From positions 1,984,001-2,048,000 of the forward strand of contig NZ_VFMJ01000001.1 in NCBI RefSeq assembly GCF_006715005.1: a stretch of 64,000 bases of DNA. The letters are read 5' to 3'. Origin of the DNA: Serratia marcescens (GTDB taxonomy: Bacteria > Pseudomonadota > Gammaproteobacteria > Enterobacterales > Enterobacteriaceae). This document shows positions 1 to 7,427 of this stretch, piece by piece (within the stretch, counting starts at the first letter, position 1; each line of letters starts with the position of its first letter). Below the pieces are notes generated by a model. It did not search any database, was not told where the DNA came from, and worked only from the letters and a program-made list of their open reading frames with translations. A program made the position numbers and the translations under genes.

Positions 1-30
1 GAGGACGAGAACCGCCCCCTGGCGTGCCGA

Positions 31-165
31 TCAGCCGTTTTTGCGGCCGATAGCGGAAAAGAGATTAAACACTTCACCCAGGCCGTAAATCGTGCCGAGC
101 AAAACGGCCACCATTACCGGTACCAGGACCACCACGGTGGCCAAGCTTTCAATCATTTCTAACAT
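31..165 (-). CDS. acrZ: AcrZ, small accessory subunit of the AcrAB-TolC efflux pump
   Basis: A 44-residue inner-membrane protein with one hydrophobic helix (about residues 8-30). The start MLEMIES, the segment YGLGEVFN and the ending FSAIGRKNG follow E. coli AcrZ closely. AcrZ binds AcrB in the inner membrane and alters which drugs the pump exports. The ATG at 165 is chosen because an AGGAGA ribosome site lies just upstream. A longer reading from 225 would add 20 charged residues that the family lacks. A CRP-like site sits about 95 bases upstream. The next gene upstream on the same strand is an Rrf2-type regulator, unlike the mod genes next to acrZ in E. coli. Confidence 0.88.
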   Translation of the reverse strand: MLEMIESLATVVVLVPVMVAVLLGTIYGLGEVFNLFSAIGRKNG

Positions 166-258
166 CGTTCTCTCCTGGTTTATAAGCACAGCGAATCTGC
201 GCCGGAAGAAAAGGTTTCCGGCCAATCGGTCGATTATCGTGGGGAGGCAGTCTAAAAC

Positions 259-274
259 GTGAGCTACATCACAC
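259..274 (-). promoter_or_regulatory. Candidate CRP site upstream of acrZ
   Basis: On the minus strand the sequence TGTGATGTAGCTCACG matches the CRP consensus TGTGA-N6-TCACA at 9 of 10 defined positions. It lies about 95 bases before the acrZ start codon, a usual distance for an activator site. No binding data are implied. Confidence 0.5.
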
Positions 275-358
275 TTGATGCGAGCTAATGTAACTTACAC
301 AATTACATTAACGCAATGCAAAAAATGCTCTGGGCGGAACGGGATTTGGGGTAGGTTT

Positions 359-829
359 TTATTGCGTATCCGCTTGATATTGCGGCGAACAAGGGACGAA
401 AGGATAGCCGGCACGCCGCTCGACCTGCCCGGCCATTTCGGCGATGCTGGTTTGCGCCAGGCTGGCTTCCAGCGCATGACCGACGCGCGCAAACTCTTGC
501 TCCAGCACCGGGGTAATGGCATGGCCGATATAGCACGCATCGTTAGGTCGAGTGCGGTGTAGCATGAAATACGGTTGATCCTCTACCGCGCGATACACGT
601 CCAGCAGCGAGATCGCTTCCGCCGGCCGCGCCAGCAGCGCCCCGCCGCCTTGCCCCATCTGTGAATAGGTCAGCCCGGCCTCCGCCAGCGCGCCGAGGAT
701 GCGCCGCACCACCGTCGGGTTGGTGTTGACGCTGCGCGCGATATCTTCGGAACGCACCGTCTGGCCGCGACACAGCGTGATGTTGGTCAGAATATGGATG
801 GCAACGGCAAATCGCGTAGAGGTAGACAC
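359..829 (-). CDS. Rrf2-family transcriptional regulator
   Basis: A 156-residue protein with the Rrf2 winged-helix layout: N-terminal MSTSTRFAVAIHIL, helix-turn-helix around residues 25-50 (SEDIARSVNTNPTVVRRILG), a wing with GQGGGALLARPA, then the dimer helix. The three closely spaced cysteines that hold an Fe-S cluster in IscR and NsrR are not seen. The cysteines present (in TLCRG, DACYIG and VPCSP) are scattered, so it is closer to cluster-free YwnA-like members. It lies upstream of acrZ on the same strand, about 190 bases away. Its ligand and targets are unknown. Confidence 0.82.
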   Translation of the reverse strand: MSTSTRFAVAIHILTNITLCRGQTVRSEDIARSVNTNPTVVRRILGALAEAGLTYSQMGQGGGALLARPAEAISLLDVYRAVEDQPYFMLHRTRPNDACYIGHAITPVLEQEFARVGHALEASLAQTSIAEMAGQVERRAGYPFVPCSPQYQADTQ

Positions 830-959
830 CTTGGCACCTGCTCAGAGTTTCGTTTATGTCGGATTAAAACATAAGGAAAGCGTATCAATTTCCGGTAATA
901 CACATAATGAGTAGGGATAAGCAGAATGTCAACCCGCCCCGCCCGGAGGCGGCAGCGGC

Positions 960-1355
960 TCAGGCCTCGGTGCGGATTTCCGTCACTTTATCGGGATAAA
1001 ATGCCAGATGATCCTTGATCGCCACCACGGCGTTATAGGGCATTTCATAGCTCCAGGCCACATTACCCCCCTGCTCGCCGTTAAACGCAAGGGAGAAATA
1101 ACTGCAGTCGCCCTTATAAGGGCAGTAGCTGACGTGCTCGTTTTTCTGCAACAGCGCCCTATTCACGTCTTCACGCGGAAAGTAAAACACCGGCGGATAG
1201 GTGGCTTCCTGCAGGATGAGCACGTTGCGGCTGTCGGCCAGGGTTTGGCCGGCTGCACGCACGACGACCCGCGCCGGATGGCGGGTCAAGGTGATCGGGT
1301 GATCCGGGCCGGGAATTTTCACCGGTTTGCCGGATGCGGAAACGAGATCGGACAT
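960..1355 (-). CDS. DUF427 family protein
   Basis: A 131-residue soluble protein with the DUF427 signature: a stretch like VVVRAAGQTLADS, then YPPVFYFPREDV, then SYCPYKGDCSYFS and AWSYEMPY. The family is a small beta-barrel fold of unknown biochemical role, common in bacteria as a single-domain protein. The start has a strong GGAGG site 6 bases upstream. It converges on no partner and is a single gene between the Rrf2 regulator and osmB. No function can be assigned beyond the family. Confidence 0.85.
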   Translation of the reverse strand: MSDLVSASGKPVKIPGPDHPITLTRHPARVVVRAAGQTLADSRNVLILQEATYPPVFYFPREDVNRALLQKNEHVSYCPYKGDCSYFSLAFNGEQGGNVAWSYEMPYNAVVAIKDHLAFYPDKVTEIRTEA

Positions 1356-1586
1356 GGCGGCCTCCAGAGTGTGCGCCCCGCACCCCGCGAGGCGTCTTTC
1401 CAGTATAGACTCACGATTTTACCGGCGGCCGCACATTCGGCGAGCAATCGCTTTTCACCGCCGCAAAATTAAGAATTTTTACCTGTTCGATTTTCTTACG
1501 GAGGAATACATTCATCCCAACTTCTACCGGCAGATTAATCGGATTATTTTTAATCCATTAATCAGTCAATTTACCAGGAACTCATT

Positions 1587-1799
1587 ATGAATATTAAACG
1601 TGCCGCAGGTGTGTTGGTGGTGGTGATGGCAACGCTTTCCGTTACCGCATGTGGGCATATGTCCAATCGCGATCGCAACACGGCGATCGGCGCGGGCGTG
1701 GGCGCCGTCGGCGGCGCGGTGCTGACCGACGGCAGCACGCTGGGCACCCTCGGCGGCGCAGCGCTCGGCGGCATTATCGGCCACCAGACCAGCCGTTAA
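1587..1799 (+). CDS. osmB: OsmB-like outer-membrane lipoprotein
   Basis: A 70-residue lipoprotein precursor. The signal peptide ends in a lipobox (SVTAC, Cys about residue 22). The mature part carries NRDRNTAIGAGVGAVGG and LTDGSTLGTLGGAALGG, the glycine-zipper repeats of OsmB, followed by GHQTSR. In E. coli OsmB is induced by osmotic stress and in stationary phase, and its exact role is unclear. Position +2 of the lipoprotein is Gly, compatible with outer-membrane sorting. An AGGAA site precedes the ATG, and a stem-loop with a T-rich tail lies just downstream. Confidence 0.88.
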   Translation: MNIKRAAGVLVVVMATLSVTACGHMSNRDRNTAIGAGVGAVGGAVLTDGSTLGTLGGAALGGIIGHQTSR

Positions 1800-1821
1800 T
1801 CATCCCGTCAAAAATAATCGC

Positions 1822-1866
1822 TGCAGGCCGATGCTTTTTTAATCCATAAACGTCGGCCTGCACTTT
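1822..1866 (+). terminator. Stem-loop terminator after osmB
   Basis: Inverted arms TGCAGGCCGA (1822-1831) and TCGGCCTGCA (1853-1862) pair perfectly over 10 bases around a 21-base loop, followed by CTTTTATTT. The long loop is unusual, but the position just after osmB supports a terminator. Confidence 0.6.
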
Positions 1867-1954
1867 TATTTAACCGCTGAACTTTCTCAGGGCACGAAAA
1901 TAATAAATAACGTTAAGCGCAGCTTTATTATTCATTAATCTGCATCGGAAGTAA

Positions 1955-3577
1955 TTATTGCGCCGGCAGCCTGAAACGCGCCATCGCTTTTTCCAACCGT
2001 TCCGACTCGCCCTGCAACAGCTGCGAAGCCTCGGTCACCGCGTTCACCACCGTGCCGGTTTGGCGCGCCACCTGATTCAGCGCCGAGATGCGCGCCGTCA
2101 CGTCCTGAATGCTTTCCCCCTGATTAAGCGATGCCAGGGAAATGTCCCCCATCAGCGCACTGCATTTGTTCACCAGATCGATAATCTGGCGCAGGTTGCC
2201 CGTCAGTAGATCCACCGCCTGCGAACCTTGATCGATTTGCTGCAACGAACGGTTGATCAACTGCTGAATATCGCGCGTCGAATGGCTGCTCTTTTGCGCC
2301 AACAGCCCCACCTCTTTGGCCACGATGGCAAAGCCGCGGCCGTGAACGCCGGCGTGCGCCGCCTCGATTGCCGCATTCAGCGCCAGAATATTGGTCTGGA
2401 ACGCCACGCTGTCGATCAGCGCGACGATACCGCGCATCTCGGCCGATTGGTTGACGATCCCTTGCATCGAAACATTGACGGTTGCCATCATCTGCTCACC
2501 GGCGCCGGCGCACTGCCGGGCCTGTTCGGTTCGTTGGCTGGCCTGCTGCGCGTATTGGCCGTTTTCCTCCACCCGCGCCGCCAGCTGCTGCACGTGCTCG
2601 GTCGCCAACTGCAATTCGCCGTCCTGCTTCGCCGACTGCGCCGTCAACTGGCGATTGCCGTCCGCCAGCCGCCCGACGCCGCTCAGGATCCCGCTCGCCG
2701 CATCGCGCACCTCGCTCACCAGACGCTGCAAGCCGCTTTGCATATGGCCAATGCTGGTCTGCAGCTGACGCATCTCGCGGTTGAATGCCCGCTCAGGCGG
2801 CAGCGGCCGCGAAAGATCGCCGGCGGCCAGCACGTTGAGGTGCGCGATTGCCCGCTGCAACGGTGCGATAACCCAGCGAGAGACGCCGACCCATACCCCC
2901 ACGGCGATCAGCGCCAGCGCCGCCAACGCGCCGAGCGCAAAGGTCTTGGCCTGCTCCAGCGCCGCCAATTGCCGCACGTTGACGTCATCGCCACGCCGTT
3001 CGTTCAGCGCCTGATAAGCGAGATACTTCTCGTTAAAATCCGCCTGAAATGCCTGGATCGGCACGGCGAAAAACGCATCGATGCTGCTGCCCTGCAGCCC
3101 TTGCGCCTGCTCTTTCAGGCCGTCATAGAACAGACGGTAGCTGTCTTTCAGGGCGCCCGGCGCCTCGGGCGCCTCCGCGCTCAAGCGCTCAAACTGGGTG
3201 AAGGCCCGCTCTGAAGCCTGCAACGCCGCCAACGACTCATCCAGCAGGCTGTGCCAACTGCCGTCGGAGCCGGTGGCTTTATCCTGCAGATAATAGATGC
3301 CCGCGCGGTTCAGGGTATCGCTGGCCGTCAGCAGCGACAGTCTGGCGCGATCCATCGTCGCCTGCTGGCGATGCAGCGCATCGCCCGTCACCAGATTAAC
3401 CTTGGCGTCGCGCAGAATATTGGAAATAAATAGGGTGGAAAACAATTGCAGCAGAGAAAATAGCGCAATAACGCAAATTACCCCACTCAATAAGCCCATG
3501 CTCTTGCCGAAGCCAAACGCGCGCGGCAGCGCCGCCGCAGGTTTTACCCTGCGGCCCAGTGTCAGTTTTATGTTCAT
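1955..3577 (-). CDS. Methyl-accepting chemotaxis protein with Tar-type sensor
   Basis: A 540-residue receptor: membrane helix at about 28-53, a periplasmic four-helix sensor (about 54-212) of the Tar/Tsr kind, a second helix at about 215-235, HAMP (about 236-290), and a cytoplasmic signalling hairpin. The hairpin tip AFQTNILALNAAIEAAHAG is recognisable. The Arg normally following EAA is His here, and the usual GEQGRGF reads GVHGRGF. The C-terminus RLPAQ lacks the NWETF-type tether for CheR/CheB. The ribosome site before ATG 3577 is weak. No chemotaxis genes are adjacent. The ligand is not predictable from sequence. Confidence 0.9.
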   Translation of the reverse strand: MNIKLTLGRRVKPAAALPRAFGFGKSMGLLSGVICVIALFSLLQLFSTLFISNILRDAKVNLVTGDALHRQQATMDRARLSLLTASDTLNRAGIYYLQDKATGSDGSWHSLLDESLAALQASERAFTQFERLSAEAPEAPGALKDSYRLFYDGLKEQAQGLQGSSIDAFFAVPIQAFQADFNEKYLAYQALNERRGDDVNVRQLAALEQAKTFALGALAALALIAVGVWVGVSRWVIAPLQRAIAHLNVLAAGDLSRPLPPERAFNREMRQLQTSIGHMQSGLQRLVSEVRDAASGILSGVGRLADGNRQLTAQSAKQDGELQLATEHVQQLAARVEENGQYAQQASQRTEQARQCAGAGEQMMATVNVSMQGIVNQSAEMRGIVALIDSVAFQTNILALNAAIEAAHAGVHGRGFAIVAKEVGLLAQKSSHSTRDIQQLINRSLQQIDQGSQAVDLLTGNLRQIIDLVNKCSALMGDISLASLNQGESIQDVTARISALNQVARQTGTVVNAVTEASQLLQGESERLEKAMARFRLPAQ

Positions 3578-3911
3578 GATTTTTTGTCAGTAATACCAGG
3601 ATGCCGCGAGTCTAACGGGCATTGATGACACTACTATTTCAGCCTGCTGTGCCGCTCCCGCCGACCAAAACAACCCAATAATCGGTATTGACCGTCAACT
3701 CTCATTTTTATTTCTTGACTTGTTTAATACCGGATTTATAGCTTTCCCATTAAAAAAGAAACAAAGTTTCATATATTAACCGGCACTAAATTTAATATAT
3801 GAAACGCTCGATAAAATCGTCTCAAATATAAAACCGATGAGCGTAAGCACCCTGTTCACAGGTGAAACTCGCTCGCCTTAATAAACAGTCTACTTTCTTC
3901 AGGGGCCAGGC
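3578..3911. other. AT-rich divergent intergenic region
   Basis: 334 bases between the divergent chemotaxis receptor and outer-membrane protein genes. It becomes AT-rich after 3700 and holds a perfect 14-bp inverted repeat (listed separately). I see no coding potential or RNA gene here. Confidence 0.7.
3766..3805. promoter_or_regulatory. Perfect 14-bp inverted repeat upstream of the porin-like gene
   Basis: GTTTCATATATTAA (3766-3779) and its exact reverse complement (3792-3805) flank a 12-base spacer. No T-run follows, so a terminator is unlikely. It lies 106 bases before the ATG of the outer-membrane protein, which suits an operator. The binding protein is unknown. Confidence 0.5.
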
Positions 3912-5150
3912 ATGCGCAAGATCACGCTTTGTTTTTTCCTTGTTTCACCAGTGAGTTATGCAACCGTCGCCGCATTGCCCAACGATGCTGCCGCCACCGC
4001 AGTGCCGGTAAAAAAAAGCCGCGCGGCATTTCCGCATATTCATTGGCAAAGCGAGGATAATAAAAAGAATATTGATATCGGCGGCGCGCTGCGCGCCAAT
4101 TATCGCTATGAAGACTGGCACAGCAGCAATTATCGGAATCCTCCGCATTTACGCTTTGACGCCTTTCGCATCGATGCCGCCGGCCAGGTCAACGACGCGT
4201 TTTTCGATAGCGGATTCTGGTTTCAGGATCGGCGCAAATACGCCATCGACCGCGCCTATGTCGGCTACCGCCTGTCTGAGCGCTCCGCCGTGCAGCTCGG
4301 CGCGCCGTTCAAACCGTTCGGCCTGATGCCCTACCCGCAGTTCGGCTGGTCGTACGGCATTCCGTTTTACCTTGGCTTTGGCGTCAACACTGGGCTTGGC
4401 GCCAAATACCAATACCAGCTTGACGATTGGGCCTTCGACGCCGCCTACTACCCGCGCATGATGCCGACCGGCATGCGTTACGCCCCCGACGTCGCCAGCT
4501 ACGACGATCTGAAAAACACCAACTATGCGTCACAGCACCTACAGCGCAACGAAAAACGCGATCAGGTAAACCTGCGGCTGACGCGCGCTTTCCACCAGGG
4601 CGGCTGGGACAATGAGCTCGGCGGTTCGCTGGCGGCCTCGCGGCTCTACAACCAGGCGACCGGCGATAACGGCAGCTTCTGGGCGGCAGGCTTACATACG
4701 CTGGTGAATAACGATCCCTGGCATCTGTCCGGCCAGGTGATCCGCTACGGTTACGACGCCAAAGGCCCGGCCGGGGCCAACAATTCGGTGATCCTGATGG
4801 GGGGCAACGGCCTGACGCCGGCCTATCTGATCCCGTCGCAGGCCACCACCGCCGCCATCAACCTGGCGCGCGACGTCGACGTGCCCTGGGGGCCGGTGAA
4901 AAAGCTGCGGTTCTACAACGATTACAGCGTGCTCTGGAAGGACAGGCACGGCGGTTCCGACTCCAAAATGAATACGCTGGGGGTGCAAGTCTTCGCCATG
5001 CCGGTGATGCTGTGGGTGGATCTGACCTGGGCGCAGAATGCCAACCCGTGGGGCGGCGTGGAAAACGCCACCGGTTGGACCGGCACGCAATCCCCCGGCA
5101 GCAATAAATGGTATTTTCGTACCAACGTGAACTTCGGTTACTACTTCTGA
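3912..5150 (+). CDS. Outer-membrane beta-barrel porin-like protein
   Basis: A 412-residue protein with a signal peptide (about residues 1-21) and an antiparallel beta-strand pattern ending in NVNFGYYF, whose C-terminal Phe is the usual signal for outer-membrane barrel insertion. Segments such as FRIDAAGQVNDAFFDSGFW and RAYVGYRLSERSAVQLGAPF resemble barrels of the OprO/P phosphate-selective porin superfamily, where long strands alternate polar and non-polar residues. I cannot name a substrate. It may be co-transcribed with the SRPBCC gene 50 bases downstream. An AT-rich region with a perfect inverted repeat lies upstream. Confidence 0.7.
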   Translation: MRKITLCFFLVSPVSYATVAALPNDAAATAVPVKKSRAAFPHIHWQSEDNKKNIDIGGALRANYRYEDWHSSNYRNPPHLRFDAFRIDAAGQVNDAFFDSGFWFQDRRKYAIDRAYVGYRLSERSAVQLGAPFKPFGLMPYPQFGWSYGIPFYLGFGVNTGLGAKYQYQLDDWAFDAAYYPRMMPTGMRYAPDVASYDDLKNTNYASQHLQRNEKRDQVNLRLTRAFHQGGWDNELGGSLAASRLYNQATGDNGSFWAAGLHTLVNNDPWHLSGQVIRYGYDAKGPAGANNSVILMGGNGLTPAYLIPSQATTAAINLARDVDVPWGPVKKLRFYNDYSVLWKDRHGGSDSKMNTLGVQVFAMPVMLWVDLTWAQNANPWGGVENATGWTGTQSPGSNKWYFRTNVNFGYYF

Positions 5151-5199
5151 GTGCGGCGAGATCTACACTGAAGTATCGCCGCCAACCGGAGAAGCCACA

Positions 5200-5595
5200 A
5201 TGCTGAGCGCGCAAACGCTGCATATCGCCATCAACCGCCCCTGTGACGAGGTGTACGCCTTTCTCAGCCGCCCGGAAAATTTCCCCTTGTGGGCCAAAGG
5301 GCTGGCCAACAGTTTACGGCAGGAAGATGAAGGCTGGGTGGCAGACACCCCGCAGGGGAAACTCCGTATTCGCTTCAGCGCGCCGAATGCCTTCGGCGTG
5401 CTGGATCATTGGGTGACGCTGCCGAACCGCAGCGTGGTCTACGTGCCGCTGCGCACGCTCGCCAACCGGCACGGCACCGAGGTGATCTTCACCCTGTTCC
5501 GCCAACCGGACATGGACGACGCGATGTTCGCCCGCGACGCCGGGCTGGTCAACGCCGATCTGCAGGCGCTGAAGCGCCTGCTGGAATCGCGCTAA
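5200..5595 (+). CDS. SRPBCC (START-like) family protein
   Basis: A 131-residue soluble protein. The opening ALTIAINRP-like strand (LHIAINRPCDEVYAFLSRPENFPLWA) and the following SAPNAFGVLDHWVTL are typical of the SRPBCC/polyketide-cyclase superfamily, which forms a helix-grip hydrophobic pocket. The start codon follows a GGAG site at good spacing. It lies 50 bases after the porin-like gene and converges on the PBP3 homologue, with only 6 bases between the two stop codons. Ligand and role are unknown. Confidence 0.78.
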   Translation: MLSAQTLHIAINRPCDEVYAFLSRPENFPLWAKGLANSLRQEDEGWVADTPQGKLRIRFSAPNAFGVLDHWVTLPNRSVVYVPLRTLANRHGTEVIFTLFRQPDMDDAMFARDAGLVNADLQALKRLLESR

Positions 5596-5601
5596 TCCCC
5601 C

Positions 5602-7320
5602 TCATCCCTTGACCGACGACACCACGTTAAGCGGCTGGGCATCCGGCAGAATATTCATGTGTTCCAGCACCTGGGCCATGATCTTACCGAACACCGGCCC
5701 AGCCACCGAACCGCCGAAGTGCTTGCCGGCTTTCGGGTTGTTGACCATCACCACCAGCGCCACCTGCGGATCGCTGGCCGGCGCCACGCCGGCGGTGTAG
5801 TTGATGTAGCCGCCGTCGTATTTGCCGCTCGGGCCCATTTTCTCGGCGGTACCGGTTTTGATCGCCAGCCGATAGCCCGGCACCGCGGCGCTCACCCCGC
5901 TGCCGCCCGGCAAGGCGTCGCTCTCCATCATATGCACCACGGATCGTACCGTATCCGCCGGCAGAATACGTTGCCCCATCACCGGCGGCGTCACCTTGGT
6001 GATCGACAGCGGCCGATAAATGCCGAAGGAACCGATAGCGGCGTACTCGCGCGCCATCTGCAGCGGCGTCACGCGCAGCCCATAGCCGAAGGAGAAGGTA
6101 GCACGTTCGATATCGGCCCAGCGTTCGCGATGCTGCGGCAGATAGCCGCTGCTCTCATTACCGATGCCAAGCTCGGTCGGCCGCCCCAGGCCAAAGCTGC
6201 GGTAGACCGCCGGCAGCACCGTGGCCGGCAGCGCCAGCGCAATGTGCGATACCGCGATGTCGCTCGATTTTTGCAGTACGCCGGTGATGGTCAACTTCGA
6301 CCAGTGGCCGACGTCTTTGATCAGGTGACCGTTCACCCGATACGGCGTGGTGTCCAGCACCGTATCGGGCCGGATCAGCTTATGCTCCAGCCCCACCATC
6401 ACCACCACCGGTTTCACCGTCGAGCCCGGTTCGAAGCTGTCGCTGCTGCACACGTTGCGAATGTCTTTCGCCGGGGTGCTGCCATAGTTGTTCGGGTTGA
6501 ACGACGGGTAGCTGGCCATGCCGAGGATCTCGCCGGTGTCGATCTTGACCAGCACCGCACAGCCGGAGTCGGCCTGGTTGGCCACCACGCCGTCGCGGAT
6601 CTGCGCATAGAGCACGTACTGGATAAATTTATCGATGCTGAGCGTCACGTTCGGCGGCGGCACCGGATCCACGCTTTTTAGCACGCCGATCACCGCGCCG
6701 CTGCCGTCCTTCTGGTAGACCCGCAGGCCGTTTTTGCCCTGCAACAGCGGGTTGAAGCCCAGCTCGATGCCCTCCAGCCCCTGATTGTCCTGGCCGACGA
6801 TGCCGATCAGCCCGGCGGCGTCCTGGCCCATCGGATAAAAGCGGCTGAAATCCTGCTCGGTGCTGACGCCGGTCAGGTGCAGTTTGCTGATGTAGGCAGC
6901 GTTGTCGTCCTCCACCTTGCGCGCCAGATAGACGAAACGCTTGTGTGCGTTGCTCTGGATCAGATGCTGCACGTCCGCCAGCGGGATCTTCAGCACGTTG
7001 GCCATGCTCTGCCAGCGCTCGTTGCCGGTGTCGGTCTGGGTATCGAGAATGTGTTTCGGATCCAGCACGATGTCCTTGGACGACACGCTGACCGCCAGCG
7101 CCTCATTGTTGCGATCGGTGATCATGGCGCGGTTGGTCGGCACCACCTGGGTGCGGATCGAGCGCTGGTCTGCCTGATCCGCCAGCTGCTGGTGTTCCAG
7201 CAGCTGCAGGTAGCCGACCCTGAACGCCAACAGAAAAAAACAGACCAGTATGCCGGCGCAAATCCAGCCGAAACGAACTGTGGAATAGGTTTTACCGCTT
7301 TTTTTGGTCGATGGCGCCAC
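5602..7320 (-). CDS. PBP3-like (FtsI-type) peptidoglycan transpeptidase
   Basis: A 572-residue class B penicillin-binding protein: membrane anchor at about 18-40, dimerisation domain, then the transpeptidase. The active-site motifs are STVK (Ser300), SSD (352-354) where FtsI proteins normally have SSN, and KTGT (488-491). It builds septal peptide cross-links in the periplasm. With the PBP2-like gene 108 bases upstream on the same strand it forms a pair reminiscent of Salmonella PBP2SAL/PBP3SAL, extra elongation and division enzymes used in acid. It is not the dcw-cluster ftsI, since no mur or fts genes are near. The start codon is GTG. Confidence 0.85.
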   Translation of the reverse strand: MAPSTKKSGKTYSTVRFGWICAGILVCFFLLAFRVGYLQLLEHQQLADQADQRSIRTQVVPTNRAMITDRNNEALAVSVSSKDIVLDPKHILDTQTDTGNERWQSMANVLKIPLADVQHLIQSNAHKRFVYLARKVEDDNAAYISKLHLTGVSTEQDFSRFYPMGQDAAGLIGIVGQDNQGLEGIELGFNPLLQGKNGLRVYQKDGSGAVIGVLKSVDPVPPPNVTLSIDKFIQYVLYAQIRDGVVANQADSGCAVLVKIDTGEILGMASYPSFNPNNYGSTPAKDIRNVCSSDSFEPGSTVKPVVVMVGLEHKLIRPDTVLDTTPYRVNGHLIKDVGHWSKLTITGVLQKSSDIAVSHIALALPATVLPAVYRSFGLGRPTELGIGNESSGYLPQHRERWADIERATFSFGYGLRVTPLQMAREYAAIGSFGIYRPLSITKVTPPVMGQRILPADTVRSVVHMMESDALPGGSGVSAAVPGYRLAIKTGTAEKMGPSGKYDGGYINYTAGVAPASDPQVALVVMVNNPKAGKHFGGSVAGPVFGKIMAQVLEHMNILPDAQPLNVVSSVKG

Positions 7321-7427
7321 TGTTGTGTTAACCCTGCGTTTTTATTCGGTTTATGGTGTTATTTCAGTCTACCTTGCCGGAAATGGTCAGGAGATTGCAG
7401 TTTGTAAGAAAGTAAAAACAAACCGCA

